Below are positions 24,745 through 33,929 of a DNA stretch of 64,000 bases, one piece after another. The stretch is taken from the NCBI GenBank assembly GCA_963840725.1, contig CAWIZY010000009.1, positions 310,001 through 374,000 on the forward strand. The letters are read 5' to 3'. The notes beneath the pieces were generated by a model. The model did no database searches, was not told the DNA's origin, and was given only the letters and a program-made list of their open reading frames with translations. The first letter of the stretch is position 1; each line of letters starts with the position of its first letter. This DNA comes from CAVWDU01 sp963840725. Its GTDB lineage: Bacteria; Pseudomonadota; Gammaproteobacteria; Pseudomonadales; Halieaceae. Position numbers and translations under genes: made by a program.

Positions 24745-26451
24745 ATGACCGCCAGTATGGGACATCGCCGACCTCTCTGTTTCTGGGGGTGGGGATATGC
24801 AGATGAGCATCTGGAAGCCGCCGAGATCACCCGCCTTCGGGAACTCATAACGCTGGTCGGGGGCGTCGGCGAACCGGGTCCCACACCGGCGGTTGCGGAC
24901 TACGAACTGCGCGCACCACGGATCACCGTCCCCGGCAGACTCGAACACCTGTTCTCGTCACTGCCTTATGACCGCATCACGCATGCCCTGGGCAAGTCGT
25001 TTGGCGATCTGGTGAGAATGCAACTCCGCGATGTCCGCCATGCGCCCGATCTGGTCGCCTTTCCCCGCAACGAAGAGGACATCGCGGCTCTCATGGACTT
25101 CGCCTCGTCCTGTGGCGCCGCGTTGGTTCCCTTCGGTGGTGGTACCAGCGTCTGTGGTGGCGTCGAGCCCGACGTCGGTGACGACTACGCGGCCACGATC
25201 AGCGTGGACCTGCAGTACCTCAACCGGGTCCTGGAAATCGATCCCATCAGCCGGGCTGCGTTGATCGAAGGCGGTGCGCTGGGGCCGGAGCTGGAGGCGG
25301 CGCTGAAGCCGGAGGGGCTCACGCTGCGGCACTTTCCCCAGAGTTTCCAGTTTTCCACGCTCGGTGGCTGGATCGCCACGCGCGCCGGCGGGCACTACGC
25401 GACCGCTCACACGCACATCGATGATTTTGTCGAAAGCCTGCGTACGGTCACGCCCGCGGGTGTGATGGAGAGTCGCCGTCTGCCGGGTTCGGGCGCCGGA
25501 CCCTCTCCCGACAGGATGGTCATCGGTTCGGAAGGCACCCTGGGTATTATCTCCAGGGCCTGGATGCGCGTGCAGCACCGACCGCGCTTTCGCGCCTCGG
25601 CGAGCGTCACCTTTGCTGACATGCACAGCGCCTGCGCTGGGGTACGTGCCATCAGCCAGTCGGCGCTGCTGCCGTCCAACTGCCGCCTGCTGGACCCGAC
25701 GGAGGCGGCGATGAACGGCGTCGGGGACGGCCGCAGCCCCCTGCTCGTGCTGGCGTTTGAGTCGGCAGATCACCCCCTGGAGGCATGGCTGCGTCGCGCC
25801 CTGGAGCTGGTCGCGGATCACGGTGGGCAGTGGGACAAGGCCGCGGTGGAGCGCTCATTGCGGACCGATTCTGTGGCGGCCCCGGAGAGTGGTGAGCACC
25901 GCAGCGGGGCCGCGGGGGCGTGGCGCAACCAGTTTCTGCGTGCCCCTTACTACCGCAATTACCTGGTGCCGGCCGGCATCATTGCTGACACCTTCGAGAC
26001 GGCGATTACCTGGGACCGTTTTGACGACTTCTACGAGACTGTCCGCAACCGGGTGGCCGCGGCGGTGCGCGAGGCCACGGGTAGTGACGGCGTGCTGAGC
26101 TGCCGTTTCACCCATGTCTACCCGGATGGTCCCGCCCCTTACTTTACCATTTACGCCCGCGGGTCCCGCTCCGGCGACATGGGGGCGATGCTCGCCCGGT
26201 GGCGTGATATCAAGCTGGCCGCCAACGCGGCGGTCGTTACAGCGGGCGGCACCGTAACCCACCACCACGCCGTGGGCAGGGACCACCGGCACCGGGGCTA
26301 CGATGAACAGGTACCGCCGCTGTTCGCCAGCGCCTACGGTGCGGCTCGCGGCGCACTCGACCCCGAAGGCATGATGAATCCCGGTGTACTGTGGGATACT
26401 CCCCACCGGCATGCACTGGCCCGTGGGGTGCTGGCCGACGCCGAGGGCTGA
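24745..26451 (+). CDS. FAD-linked oxidase, alkylglycerone-phosphate synthase-like
   Basis: A VAO/PCMH flavoprotein of 568 residues resembling alkyl-dihydroxyacetonephosphate synthase (AGPS), which swaps the acyl chain of acyl-DHAP for a fatty alcohol and starts ether-lipid synthesis. The FAD domain shows VPFGGGTSVCGGVE, FSTLGGWIATRAGGHYA and MVIGSEGTLGII. The C-terminal cap has FTHVYPDGPAPYFT and the histidine-rich THHHAVGRDHR, corresponding to the AGPS HHH catalytic region. The start at 24745 has GGGAGAG upstream. The window also makes wax esters, so fatty alcohols are probably available. Sulfotransferase and thiolase-like genes follow closely. Other VAO-family reactions cannot be excluded. 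Confidence 0.82.
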   Translation: MTASMGHRRPLCFWGWGYADEHLEAAEITRLRELITLVGGVGEPGPTPAVADYELRAPRITVPGRLEHLFSSLPYDRITHALGKSFGDLVRMQLRDVRHAPDLVAFPRNEEDIAALMDFASSCGAALVPFGGGTSVCGGVEPDVGDDYAATISVDLQYLNRVLEIDPISRAALIEGGALGPELEAALKPEGLTLRHFPQSFQFSTLGGWIATRAGGHYATAHTHIDDFVESLRTVTPAGVMESRRLPGSGAGPSPDRMVIGSEGTLGIISRAWMRVQHRPRFRASASVTFADMHSACAGVRAISQSALLPSNCRLLDPTEAAMNGVGDGRSPLLVLAFESADHPLEAWLRRALELVADHGGQWDKAAVERSLRTDSVAAPESGEHRSGAAGAWRNQFLRAPYYRNYLVPAGIIADTFETAITWDRFDDFYETVRNRVAAAVREATGSDGVLSCRFTHVYPDGPAPYFTIYARGSRSGDMGAMLARWRDIKLAANAAVVTAGGTVTHHHAVGRDHRHRGYDEQVPPLFASAYGAARGALDPEGMMNPGVLWDTPHRHALARGVLADAEG

Positions 26452-26465
26452 GAGCGGCCATCCCG

Positions 26466-27623
26466 ATGCCTGCTTTCCGCGAGATAGTGCTGCACGCTGG
26501 CCTGAGTAAGACCGGCACCACCAGCATCCAGGATACCTGCGCCCGGCAGCGGGAAGCCCTGGCCGACGGCGGGGTGATATATCCCGTTTTCAGCATGGAT
26601 GCCCACACCTTTCATAACCATTCGATTCCGTTGACAGCTGCCTTCTGCAAACGTCCCGGCCGATTCCGGCTGGGACTGGGGCAGCGCTTCGGGCCGCGGG
26701 CGGCCGAGGTCGGTCCGCGCTGCCGCGCTCAGCTCGATGCGTGGTTCAGCGAGTCCCGCAGCGCCAATCTGCTGTTGTCTACGGAACTGCTCGAGGTATG
26801 GACCGATGAAGACTTGCAGAACCTGCGGGCTTACCTGACCCCTCACGCCGGGCGGCTCCGGGTGTTAGCCGTGGTAAGAAGTCCGGCGGACGCCCTGGCG
26901 AGCCTTGTGCAGGAGCGAGCCAAGGCCGGCGTCAGTATCTCGCCCTCGCGCATGGTCGGCCGGGTCAGCGACAAAGTACAGCGGCTGCGCCGGAATTTTG
27001 GCGGCGAACTCGAGCTGTATGATTTTCACCGGCTCTCTGTGTCCCGCCGCGGGCTGGTCGGCGAGTTTCTCGCTGTCGCAGGCGCTCGCCCCGCGATTGC
27101 TCACGCAGCGGAAACCGGTCACCGCAACCGGCGGCTCTCGCTGGAAGCGTTCCACCTGCTCGATGCGCTGAACCGGCGCTATCCGTCGCTCATGCGGCCC
27201 GGTCACGGCCATTCCCCGTCGACGGGCCTCGATCAGCTGCAGCAGTTGCCGGGCCAGCCCTTTTACCTGGAGGGGTTCGAGGGATCCGGGCTGGAGCGGG
27301 CAATTCTGGCGGAGACCGAATGGCTGGAGGCGGAACTGGGTTGGCGATTCCCGCGGCAGCCGTCGCCTGCGCCCGGTTCACCGTGGCAGCCGGAGACCAT
27401 CACCGCGCTGATGCGGGTGGTGGATAGTGTGACCGAGCCGTCTGCCCGGGTGGCGTTGGCACAGTGCCTGCTGGATGAGAGCGAGTGTCTTGCGGCCGGC
27501 GACCCGGCGGCCGGCGACCCGGCGGCTGGCGATCCAGCGGCTGGCGATCCAGCGGCTGGCGACCTGGCTACTGTGCGCCAGCTGCGGCGCATCGCGGCAA
27601 GCCTGGAAAACCACCCGCAATGA
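26466..27623 (+). CDS. Sulfotransferase-like protein with AAGDP repeat
   Basis: A protein of about 385 residues whose N-terminus (EIVLHAGLSKTGTTSIQDT) is the PAPS-binding loop of sulfotransferases and whose central LRVLAVVRSPADALASL fits the 3'-phosphate site. It starts at ATG 26466, just 14 nt after the AGPS-like gene stop, so the two are probably co-expressed. Close to the C-terminus five tandem copies of AAGDP (27492-27566) form a Pro/Gly/Ala linker before a final helix. The acceptor might be a lipid or glycan; the linkage to an ether-lipid-type enzyme makes a sulfolipid an attractive but unproven idea. Confidence 0.72.
   Translation: MPAFREIVLHAGLSKTGTTSIQDTCARQREALADGGVIYPVFSMDAHTFHNHSIPLTAAFCKRPGRFRLGLGQRFGPRAAEVGPRCRAQLDAWFSESRSANLLLSTELLEVWTDEDLQNLRAYLTPHAGRLRVLAVVRSPADALASLVQERAKAGVSISPSRMVGRVSDKVQRLRRNFGGELELYDFHRLSVSRRGLVGEFLAVAGARPAIAHAAETGHRNRRLSLEAFHLLDALNRRYPSLMRPGHGHSPSTGLDQLQQLPGQPFYLEGFEGSGLERAILAETEWLEAELGWRFPRQPSPAPGSPWQPETITALMRVVDSVTEPSARVALAQCLLDESECLAAGDPAAGDPAAGDPAAGDPAAGDLATVRQLRRIAASLENHPQ
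27492..27566 (+). repeat. Five-copy 15-bp in-frame tandem repeat
   Basis: Units of the form GCGGCCGGCGACCCG occur five times in a row: copies 1-2 identical, copies 3-4 identical to each other, and copy 5 diverged (GACCTG). Each encodes AAGDP or AAGDL. The multiple of three allows copy-number change without loss of frame. Confidence 0.95.
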
Positions 27624-27690
27624 ACGTGGCCACATCACGTGGCCGGAAGTCCGGGCCGGGTGCCGGGCATGAAATGAATCGGAGACAGCT

Positions 27691-29205
27691 ATGACGCAAT
27701 ATGATGGCCTCGCCGCAAATACACCGGTGCTGGTGGGTGCCGGACAGGTCGTGCAACGCGAAGCCGACGCCCGTTCACCCCTGCAACTCGCAGCGGCGGC
27801 GGCCAGGGCGGCCGTGGCCGATTGTGGTGGTACGGGTGTGGCAGCGCGCATCGACACGGTCTCGGTGACGCGCCTGTTCAGCGACTCCATGGGATTCCAG
27901 TCCTGCCCCTTCGGTGGCAGCAACAACCCGCCAATGTCGTTGGCTGCCGCGTTGGGGGCGAATCCCGCTCATTGTATCTATGGCCAGGTGGGCGGGAACG
28001 AGCCGCAGGCGAGGGTGATCGAGTTCGCACGTGATATCGCTGCCGGCAGTCGTGGCGTGGTGCTGCTGGCCGGAGGTGAGGCGACGTTCAATCAACGCAG
28101 CGCCGAGCGGGCGGGCCGTGATCTCGACTGGAAGGAGGAGTATCCGCAACCGGTGGACGATCGCGGGTGGGGCAAGCTTTTCGTCAGCGAGCAGGAGCTG
28201 GCCAACGGGATGCTGGCCCCGATTCACTACTATGCATTGATCGAGCAGGCGCAGGCGGCCGCGGCCGGTGACAACGGGCAATGGCGGGAGCGCATGGCGC
28301 AACTCTGTGCGGGTATGAGTGAGGTCGCCGCGGTAAACCCGGTGGCGCAGTTCCCGCAGGCGCGATCGGCCGCGGATCTGCTGTCGGCCCCCCGTCTCAA
28401 CCACCTGTACCACAAGGGAATGATTGCGCGCGACAGCGTAAACCTGGGTGCCGCGCTACTGCTGTGCAGCGTCGGTTGTGCACGGGAACTCGGTATCCCC
28501 GAGGACAACTGGGTGTTTATCCACGGCCTGGCACAGGGCGAGGACGTCAATCTCAGCCAGCGTGAAGACCCGGGCCGGTCCGCTGTGTTGGAACAGGTCC
28601 TCGCCCGGGTGCTGGAGCAGGCTGAGGTCACAGACCCGGGGAAGCTGCTGATCGATATTTACAGTTGTTTTCCCTGTGCGGTATTCGCCGCTGCGGACGC
28701 GCTGGGGCTGGACAAAGCCAACGGGCGGGCGCTGACCCTGACCGGCGGACTGCCTTTCTTCGGCGGCCCGGGAAACAATTACGCGATGCACGGGATTGCC
28801 GAAGCGATAAGCCGCCTGCGTCATGAACCGGAGGGTGTTGCGCTGGTCACGGCGGTTGGCGGCATGCTGTCCAAGCACGCGGCCGGTATCTATTCCCGCC
28901 GGCCCAGCGACCACGACTGGAGCCGCGTGGACACCCACGTCGACTCGTCCACATTACCGTACCGCGACATGGTTACGGACCCGTCGGCCGGGCGGCTGAT
29001 CAGCTACGTGGTCAATTTTCTCGCCGCTGAACCGGTGCAGGTGATGGCCCTGGGAGAGGCGGGTGACGGACGTCGTTTTATCGCCACGACGGCACCTGAG
29101 GACCTCGATACAGTCTCTGCAGTCCTCGACCACGCCCCGGTCGGGGCTGCCCTTGACGTGCGGCAGGGGGGCGAGGGGAAGCTGTACTTCAAGCTGCCGG
29201 AATAG
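27691..29205 (+). CDS. Thiolase-like acetyl-CoA acetyltransferase family protein
   Basis: A 504-residue thiolase-superfamily protein. The N-terminal half has PVLVGAGQVVQREAD, PLQLAAAAARAAVAD and an SCP2-type core (GGNEPQARVIEFARDIAAG, VLLAGGEATFNQRS). The C-terminal half includes IDIYSCFPCAVFAAADALGL and LTGGLPFFGGPGNNYAMHGIAEAI, the region where thiolases place catalytic His. The exact Cys-His-Cys catalytic set of biosynthetic thiolase is not obvious, so it may be a degradative or non-catalytic member. It follows the sulfotransferase gene by 67 nt. A lipid-acyl role is reasonable. Confidence 0.8.
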   Translation: MTQYDGLAANTPVLVGAGQVVQREADARSPLQLAAAAARAAVADCGGTGVAARIDTVSVTRLFSDSMGFQSCPFGGSNNPPMSLAAALGANPAHCIYGQVGGNEPQARVIEFARDIAAGSRGVVLLAGGEATFNQRSAERAGRDLDWKEEYPQPVDDRGWGKLFVSEQELANGMLAPIHYYALIEQAQAAAAGDNGQWRERMAQLCAGMSEVAAVNPVAQFPQARSAADLLSAPRLNHLYHKGMIARDSVNLGAALLLCSVGCARELGIPEDNWVFIHGLAQGEDVNLSQREDPGRSAVLEQVLARVLEQAEVTDPGKLLIDIYSCFPCAVFAAADALGLDKANGRALTLTGGLPFFGGPGNNYAMHGIAEAISRLRHEPEGVALVTAVGGMLSKHAAGIYSRRPSDHDWSRVDTHVDSSTLPYRDMVTDPSAGRLISYVVNFLAAEPVQVMALGEAGDGRRFIATTAPEDLDTVSAVLDHAPVGAALDVRQGGEGKLYFKLPE

Positions 29206-29226
29206 CAGGCTTCGTTCCGGACTTCG

Positions 29227-29901
29227 CTAGCGGCCCAGACCACTGACATCGCACACGACCCCGTCGGCCACCGCCCAGATTCTGTCTCCCTGTGCCGCAG
29301 CGATGGTGTGGCGCCCGGTGAATTCGCCAAACGCCGGCAGCATGGCACAGTGTTCACGGAACCAGAATGCCGGTGCATGCAGGCGCATTCTGCCATCGCG
29401 GAGCCCTATCGCCGGGTGAAGGTGCCCACAGAATACGGGGCCGCGGGGGTCGGTATCTGGCAGGTGGGTGAGGATAAATGGTGGCATGAACGTTTTTGCC
29501 GGCAGCCAATCCAGGCGGGAATCCAGTAGTCCCGGGGTTGTTTCACCGTCGTGGTTACCGGCAACGACGCCGCAGTCGAGATCGGGGTGCGCGTCCAGCC
29601 AGCCACGGACGGCGTCTGGCCATTGGTCCCCGGGTGCCGGCGGCGCATGCACGAAGTCGCCGAGTACGATCAAGCGAGAGCAGCGGTATGTGGTTATCAA
29701 TGCGCTCAGCCTTGCCAGGGTCGACTCGGTGACGCCCGCGGGTATGGGGATCCCGTGGCGCCCGAAGACCGATTCCTTGCCCAGGTGCAGGTCGGCCACG
29801 ATCAAAGCGCTCTCGCGGGGCCACACGACGGCGCGCTCGGCGGTCAGCCTCAGTTCCTCGCCTGCGTAGGTGATGTCGATCACACTGCGGCTGTCTCTCA
29901 T
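29227..29901 (-). CDS. pdeM: Ligase-associated metallophosphoesterase PdeM/Mpe
   Basis: A calcineurin-like nuclease or phosphodiesterase of 224 residues, the last gene of a four-gene DNA repair cluster. The metal-binding motifs are in order: VADLHLGKE, VLGDFVH, GNHD and CGHLHP. Homologues in the Pseudomonas putida Lhr-core cluster are Mn-dependent DNA nucleases. Its ATG overlaps the stop of the helicase gene (ATGA at 29898-29901), so translation is coupled. It converges on the thiolase-like gene. Confidence 0.9.
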   Translation of the reverse strand: MRDSRSVIDITYAGEELRLTAERAVVWPRESALIVADLHLGKESVFGRHGIPIPAGVTESTLARLSALITTYRCSRLIVLGDFVHAPPAPGDQWPDAVRGWLDAHPDLDCGVVAGNHDGETTPGLLDSRLDWLPAKTFMPPFILTHLPDTDPRGPVFCGHLHPAIGLRDGRMRLHAPAFWFREHCAMLPAFGEFTGRHTIAAAQGDRIWAVADGVVCDVSGLGR

Positions 29902-32330
29902 GCCACGCGAGCCTTCGCTTCCAGCCGCGCAGCCATCCGTTGCACCCGCTCTGCCCAGGTTTCGGTCGATATCGTCTGCGCCTGGATGCGGGACGCCCAG
30001 AGCGGGAAGCTGAACGGGGTCAGTGTCGGGGGGCGGGTCACGTGGATGTCCCGTTGCTGCCAGGTCTCCAGCAACCGGTAGATGCGGCGGTACTCCAGTG
30101 ATCGTTCCAACACCTCGTCGTGCGCCTGCCGAAGCAGGCGGTTGCGGTCATCGTATTCGCTCAACACGTCGAACAGCAGACCACTGGAGGCCTGTACCTG
30201 CCGGGTTGCCTTGCGCCGCCCCGGATAGCCCTGGAACACCAGCCCGGCGATACGGGCGATTTCGCGAAACTGCCGCCTGGCCAGTTCGCCGGTGTTCAGG
30301 CACGCCACCAGGTCTTCGAGCAGATTGTCCGTGCCAAGCGCCCGGCGCAACGTCTCCCGGTCGACGCCCAGCGGTTCGTCGCTCGCCAGCTCGAAGCCAT
30401 AGTCGTTCACCGCCACCCTGATTGTGGCGGGGCGCTCCCTGGCCAGCCGAAGTGCGAGCAGTGTCGCCAGGCCCTCGTTGGCGAGCCAGCCGCCGAACGG
30501 GTAGACGAACAGACTGGAGGTGTTGCGAATTGCGATCTCTTCTACCAGCAGGGCTTCCGGCCGCGGCATGGCGGACCATCCGGACTGTATCTCCAGCAGC
30601 GGCTTGAGAGCGATATCCTCTGGCTGGGTGCCGGGCCGCGCACAGCGGTCCAGTACGGCCTCCGCAAGCTCGCTCGAAAGCGGCATGCGGCTGCCCAGCC
30701 AGCGCGCCACAATGCGCTTTCCCGCTTTCGCTTTTTTCACATAGGCCGTCATGTCCCGGGTCTCGACCAGCGTCACCAGTCGGCCTGCAAACAGGAAACG
30801 ATCCTGTTTTTTCAGGCGTGAAATAAAACTTTCCTCGATGTAGCCAAGGGTGCCCCCCGAGCGCCACGCGAGCCGCATCATGTCATCGCTGACAATGGTT
30901 CCGATGTGCATACGGTGGCGGGTGGCAACGGTGCGGTCCCGAACGCGGTAGACCCCGTTATCCGCGACCACCTTGTGGTACTGGGGATAGCCCTTCAGGG
31001 CGCGGCCACCGCGGGTGATAAACTCGAGCACCCATTGCCAGTCATCGTCGTCCAGTGACTCGAAAGCGTGGGTGGCTCGAACCTCGGCAAGGGTCGCCGT
31101 GGCATCGAACCCGCCGGCCAGTGCCAGCGTAACCAGGTGCTGTGACAGAACGTCGAGGCAGAGCCGCGGCGGCGTCCGGGCCTCGATGCTGGCCGCATCC
31201 TGGGCATCCCTGGCGGCCGCTATTTCGAGCAGTTCCAGGGCGTGGGTCGGGACGCAGGTGATCACGGGCTGGCCACCGGGCTGGTGGCCGCTCCGGCCGG
31301 CGCGTTGCAGCAGGCGGGCCACGCCCTTGGGGCTGCCCACCTGGATAACCTGGTCGACGGCGGGGAAATCGACGCCGAGGTCCAGGGATGATGTGCACAC
31401 AACGCAGCGCACGTCGCCCTCGCGCAGCAGCTGCTCCACGGCCGAGCGGTGGTCGCGATCGACCGCACCATGGTGCAGCGCAATGCGGCCGATCCAGTCG
31501 GGTCGCTCACGGGTGATCGCCTCGAACCAGAGTTCGCACTGGGACCGGGTATTGGTGAACATCAGTGCCGTACCGGGCTGTTCGAGGCATTCGATAACTT
31601 TTGGCAACAGCCTGAGGCCGAGGTGCCCCGCCCAGGGGAATGCCTCGGCACCATCCGGTAGCAGAGACCGCACTCGCACCGGTTTGCGGGGAGGGCCGCT
31701 GATCAGGACACCCTCGGCTTTCGGTGGCAGCAGGGCGGCGAGGGCCACGTCGAGATTGCCGAGTGTGGCGGACAGACCCCAGACCTGCAGCCCGGGGCGC
31801 AGTGACCGCAGACGGCTGAGGCAGAGTTGCAGTTGCACACCCCGCTTGGAGCCCAGCAGTTCATGCCACTCATCGACGATTACGGCATCCAGGGCCCTGA
31901 AATAGTGATCGGCATCGGCGTAGCTGAGCAGCAACGACAGGCTTTCCGGCGTGGTCACCAGCGCGTGGGGCGGCTTGCTGCGCTGACGCTTGCGTCGGCT
32001 GGAGGGCGTGTCACCGGTGCGAATATCGATCTCCCAGTCAAGGCCGACGCCGCCGAGCGCTTTGCCGAGGTTGTTGACGGTATCGTTGGCCAGTGCGCGC
32101 ATCGGCGTAATCCACAGCACCGACAGCACCGGGCGCACCGGCCGGGACATTGCCTGCTGTACCGGGCCCAACCAGGCCGCCAGCGTCTTGCCGCTTCCGG
32201 TCGGTGAATGGATCAGGCCGCTGTAGCCCTCCGAATATGCGCGCCATGCGTCCTGTTGGAAGCGCTGGCGTTTCCAGCCCTGAGCCTTGAACCAGGCATT
32301 CACCGCCGCGCCCGCCCGCCGGGAACTCAT
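29898..32330 (-). CDS. Ligase-associated DNA helicase (Lhr-core)
   Basis: An 810-residue superfamily 2 3'-to-5' helicase of the Lhr-core type. Motif I HSPTGSGKTLAAWL, motif II VIVDEWHELLGSKRG (DEWH), motif III LSATLGN and motif VI LLQRAGRSGHQPGG are intact. The winged-helix and Lhr-specific C-terminal domains follow. It moves on single-stranded DNA and unwinds RNA:DNA hybrids in characterised homologues. The ATG at 32330 overlaps the stop of the ligase (ATGA). It sits between the ligase and Mpe genes in the conserved order exonuclease-ligase-Lhr-Mpe. Confidence 0.92.
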   Translation of the reverse strand: MSSRRAGAAVNAWFKAQGWKRQRFQQDAWRAYSEGYSGLIHSPTGSGKTLAAWLGPVQQAMSRPVRPVLSVLWITPMRALANDTVNNLGKALGGVGLDWEIDIRTGDTPSSRRKRQRSKPPHALVTTPESLSLLLSYADADHYFRALDAVIVDEWHELLGSKRGVQLQLCLSRLRSLRPGLQVWGLSATLGNLDVALAALLPPKAEGVLISGPPRKPVRVRSLLPDGAEAFPWAGHLGLRLLPKVIECLEQPGTALMFTNTRSQCELWFEAITRERPDWIGRIALHHGAVDRDHRSAVEQLLREGDVRCVVCTSSLDLGVDFPAVDQVIQVGSPKGVARLLQRAGRSGHQPGGQPVITCVPTHALELLEIAAARDAQDAASIEARTPPRLCLDVLSQHLVTLALAGGFDATATLAEVRATHAFESLDDDDWQWVLEFITRGGRALKGYPQYHKVVADNGVYRVRDRTVATRHRMHIGTIVSDDMMRLAWRSGGTLGYIEESFISRLKKQDRFLFAGRLVTLVETRDMTAYVKKAKAGKRIVARWLGSRMPLSSELAEAVLDRCARPGTQPEDIALKPLLEIQSGWSAMPRPEALLVEEIAIRNTSSLFVYPFGGWLANEGLATLLALRLARERPATIRVAVNDYGFELASDEPLGVDRETLRRALGTDNLLEDLVACLNTGELARRQFREIARIAGLVFQGYPGRRKATRQVQASSGLLFDVLSEYDDRNRLLRQAHDEVLERSLEYRRIYRLLETWQQRDIHVTRPPTLTPFSFPLWASRIQAQTISTETWAERVQRMAARLEAKARVA

Positions 32331-33929
32331 CTCTGAGTTTCCATAATCTGCCTGACACCGGCCAGTGTGTCGGCGTCGCGGGCACCGAGGTCCTGCCGCC
32401 AACGCGCAATCCTGGGAAAGCGGACAGCGACCCCGGATTTATGCCGCGTGGACGGGCTGATTCCCTCGAAGGCAAGCTCGAAGACCTGTTCGGGCACAAC
32501 CGACCGCACCGGTCCGAAACGCTCCACGGTATGCTGCCTGATCCACTTGTCCAGCGTGCTGATCTCGTCGTTGGACAACCCCGAGTAGGCCTTGGCGATG
32601 GGCACCAGCGTATCGTCGTCCCAGACCGCGAAGGTGTAGTCGGTGTGCAGGTTGGAGCGGCGACCGCGGCCGGCCTGGGCGTAGATCATGACCGCGTCGA
32701 CGGTGTACGGATCGACCTTCCACTTCCACCAGTCGCCGCGCTTGCGCCCGACGCCGTAGCAAGAGCCGAGACGTTTCAGCATCAACCCCTCGACCTGTCG
32801 GGTCCGTGCTTCCCCGCGAGCCTCGGCGGCCGCCTGCCAGGTTTCCGGTTCGAGAACCGGCGACAGGATCAGCGTATCGGAAGCGGTATCCAGCAGTGAC
32901 TCGAGGGCACGCCCGTCGCCCCGCCAGGGGTGTTGCGCGCATGTCATTCCCGTTCAGCTCCAGCAGGTCGTAGGCCATGAACGCCACCGGCACCTCGGCG
33001 AGTAATCCGGCGCCGACCCGCTTGCGGCCGATTCGGCGCTGCAGCTGGTCGAACGGCATGACGCGGTCGGCTCGCCAGGGCAGGATTTCGCCGTCCAACA
33101 CACAGTCATCCGCAAGCGTGTGTGCAGCCCGTTCGAGCTCAGGGAACTGTCGGGTGACCAGCTCCTCGCCGCGGGACCACAGGAAGCACTGGCCCTGTCG
33201 CCAGATCAACTGACCGCGGATTCCGTCCCATTTCCACTCCATTTGCCAGTCGTCCGCTGCGCCCAGTGCATTGGCCTGCGGGTCACCGTCGAGGGGTGAG
33301 GCCAGGAAAAAGGGATAGGGCCGCGATAGCGCGGCCGCGCCGTCTTCCGCGGCGAGGAGCGACTGGAAAAACGTCGCGGTCGGCCGCCAGTCCCCCATCA
33401 TCCGGTGGAGAATGGTTGCCCGAGGCAGTTCGGCTACGTCCGCCAGGGCCCGGGCCACAAGCGTCTGGGATACACCGACGCGCAGCGCTCCGGTCAGCAG
33501 CTTGGTCACAACATAGCAGCCGTCGTAATCGAGCTCGCGCCACCACGTGGTGACAGCATTTTGCTGTGCCGTGACCTCCAGGCCGCGCAGGGGCAGCAGC
33601 CTGCCCTCCACCCATGCGGGCAGGCCCTCGTCGGAATCCAGCGCGTTGCCGTTCTCACCCAGCAGCAGGGCGACCGTTTCGGCGAGATCGCCGACATTGG
33701 CATAGGTCTCCTCAACCAGCCAGCCGGGCAGATCGCTGGCTTCCGCCAGCCACGACCGCAGCGCGGCATGGCTGACCAGGCGTTTCAGGCGCCGGCCCGA
33801 AAGAAAGTAGACGGCCCATGCGGCGTCAGTCGCGGGTTCGGTGGAAAAGTAGTCCGCCATCGCCCTGACCTTGGCGTTGGTGGACGTCGTCTGGTCCAGG
33901 GTGTTGTAGAGTTGGCTGAATCGCCTCAC
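32327..33929 (-). pseudogene. ATP-dependent DNA ligase, frameshifted as sequenced
   Basis: Two adjoining frames together encode one ligase of about 533 residues. The first (from ATG 33929) supplies the N-terminal domain and the nucleotidyltransferase motif EWKWDGIR with adenylated Lys233, SRGEELVTRQFPE and FMAYDLLELNG. The second frame supplies the rest (EGLMLKRLGSCYGVGRKRGDWWKWKV and the OB-fold to METQR). The shift is at 32912-32914, where a CCC (GGG on the coding strand) has one base too many; removing it joins ...LAGRRR to ALESLLD exactly. Both gene ends still overlap neighbours as ATGA, so either the loss is very recent or the extra base is a sequencing error. Confidence 0.85.

Noticed and set aside
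29197..29220. CCGGAA/TTCCGG hairpin as terminator between thiolase-like and pdeM genes
   Set aside because: Only six base pairs with a 12-nt loop and no T-run; too weak to list.
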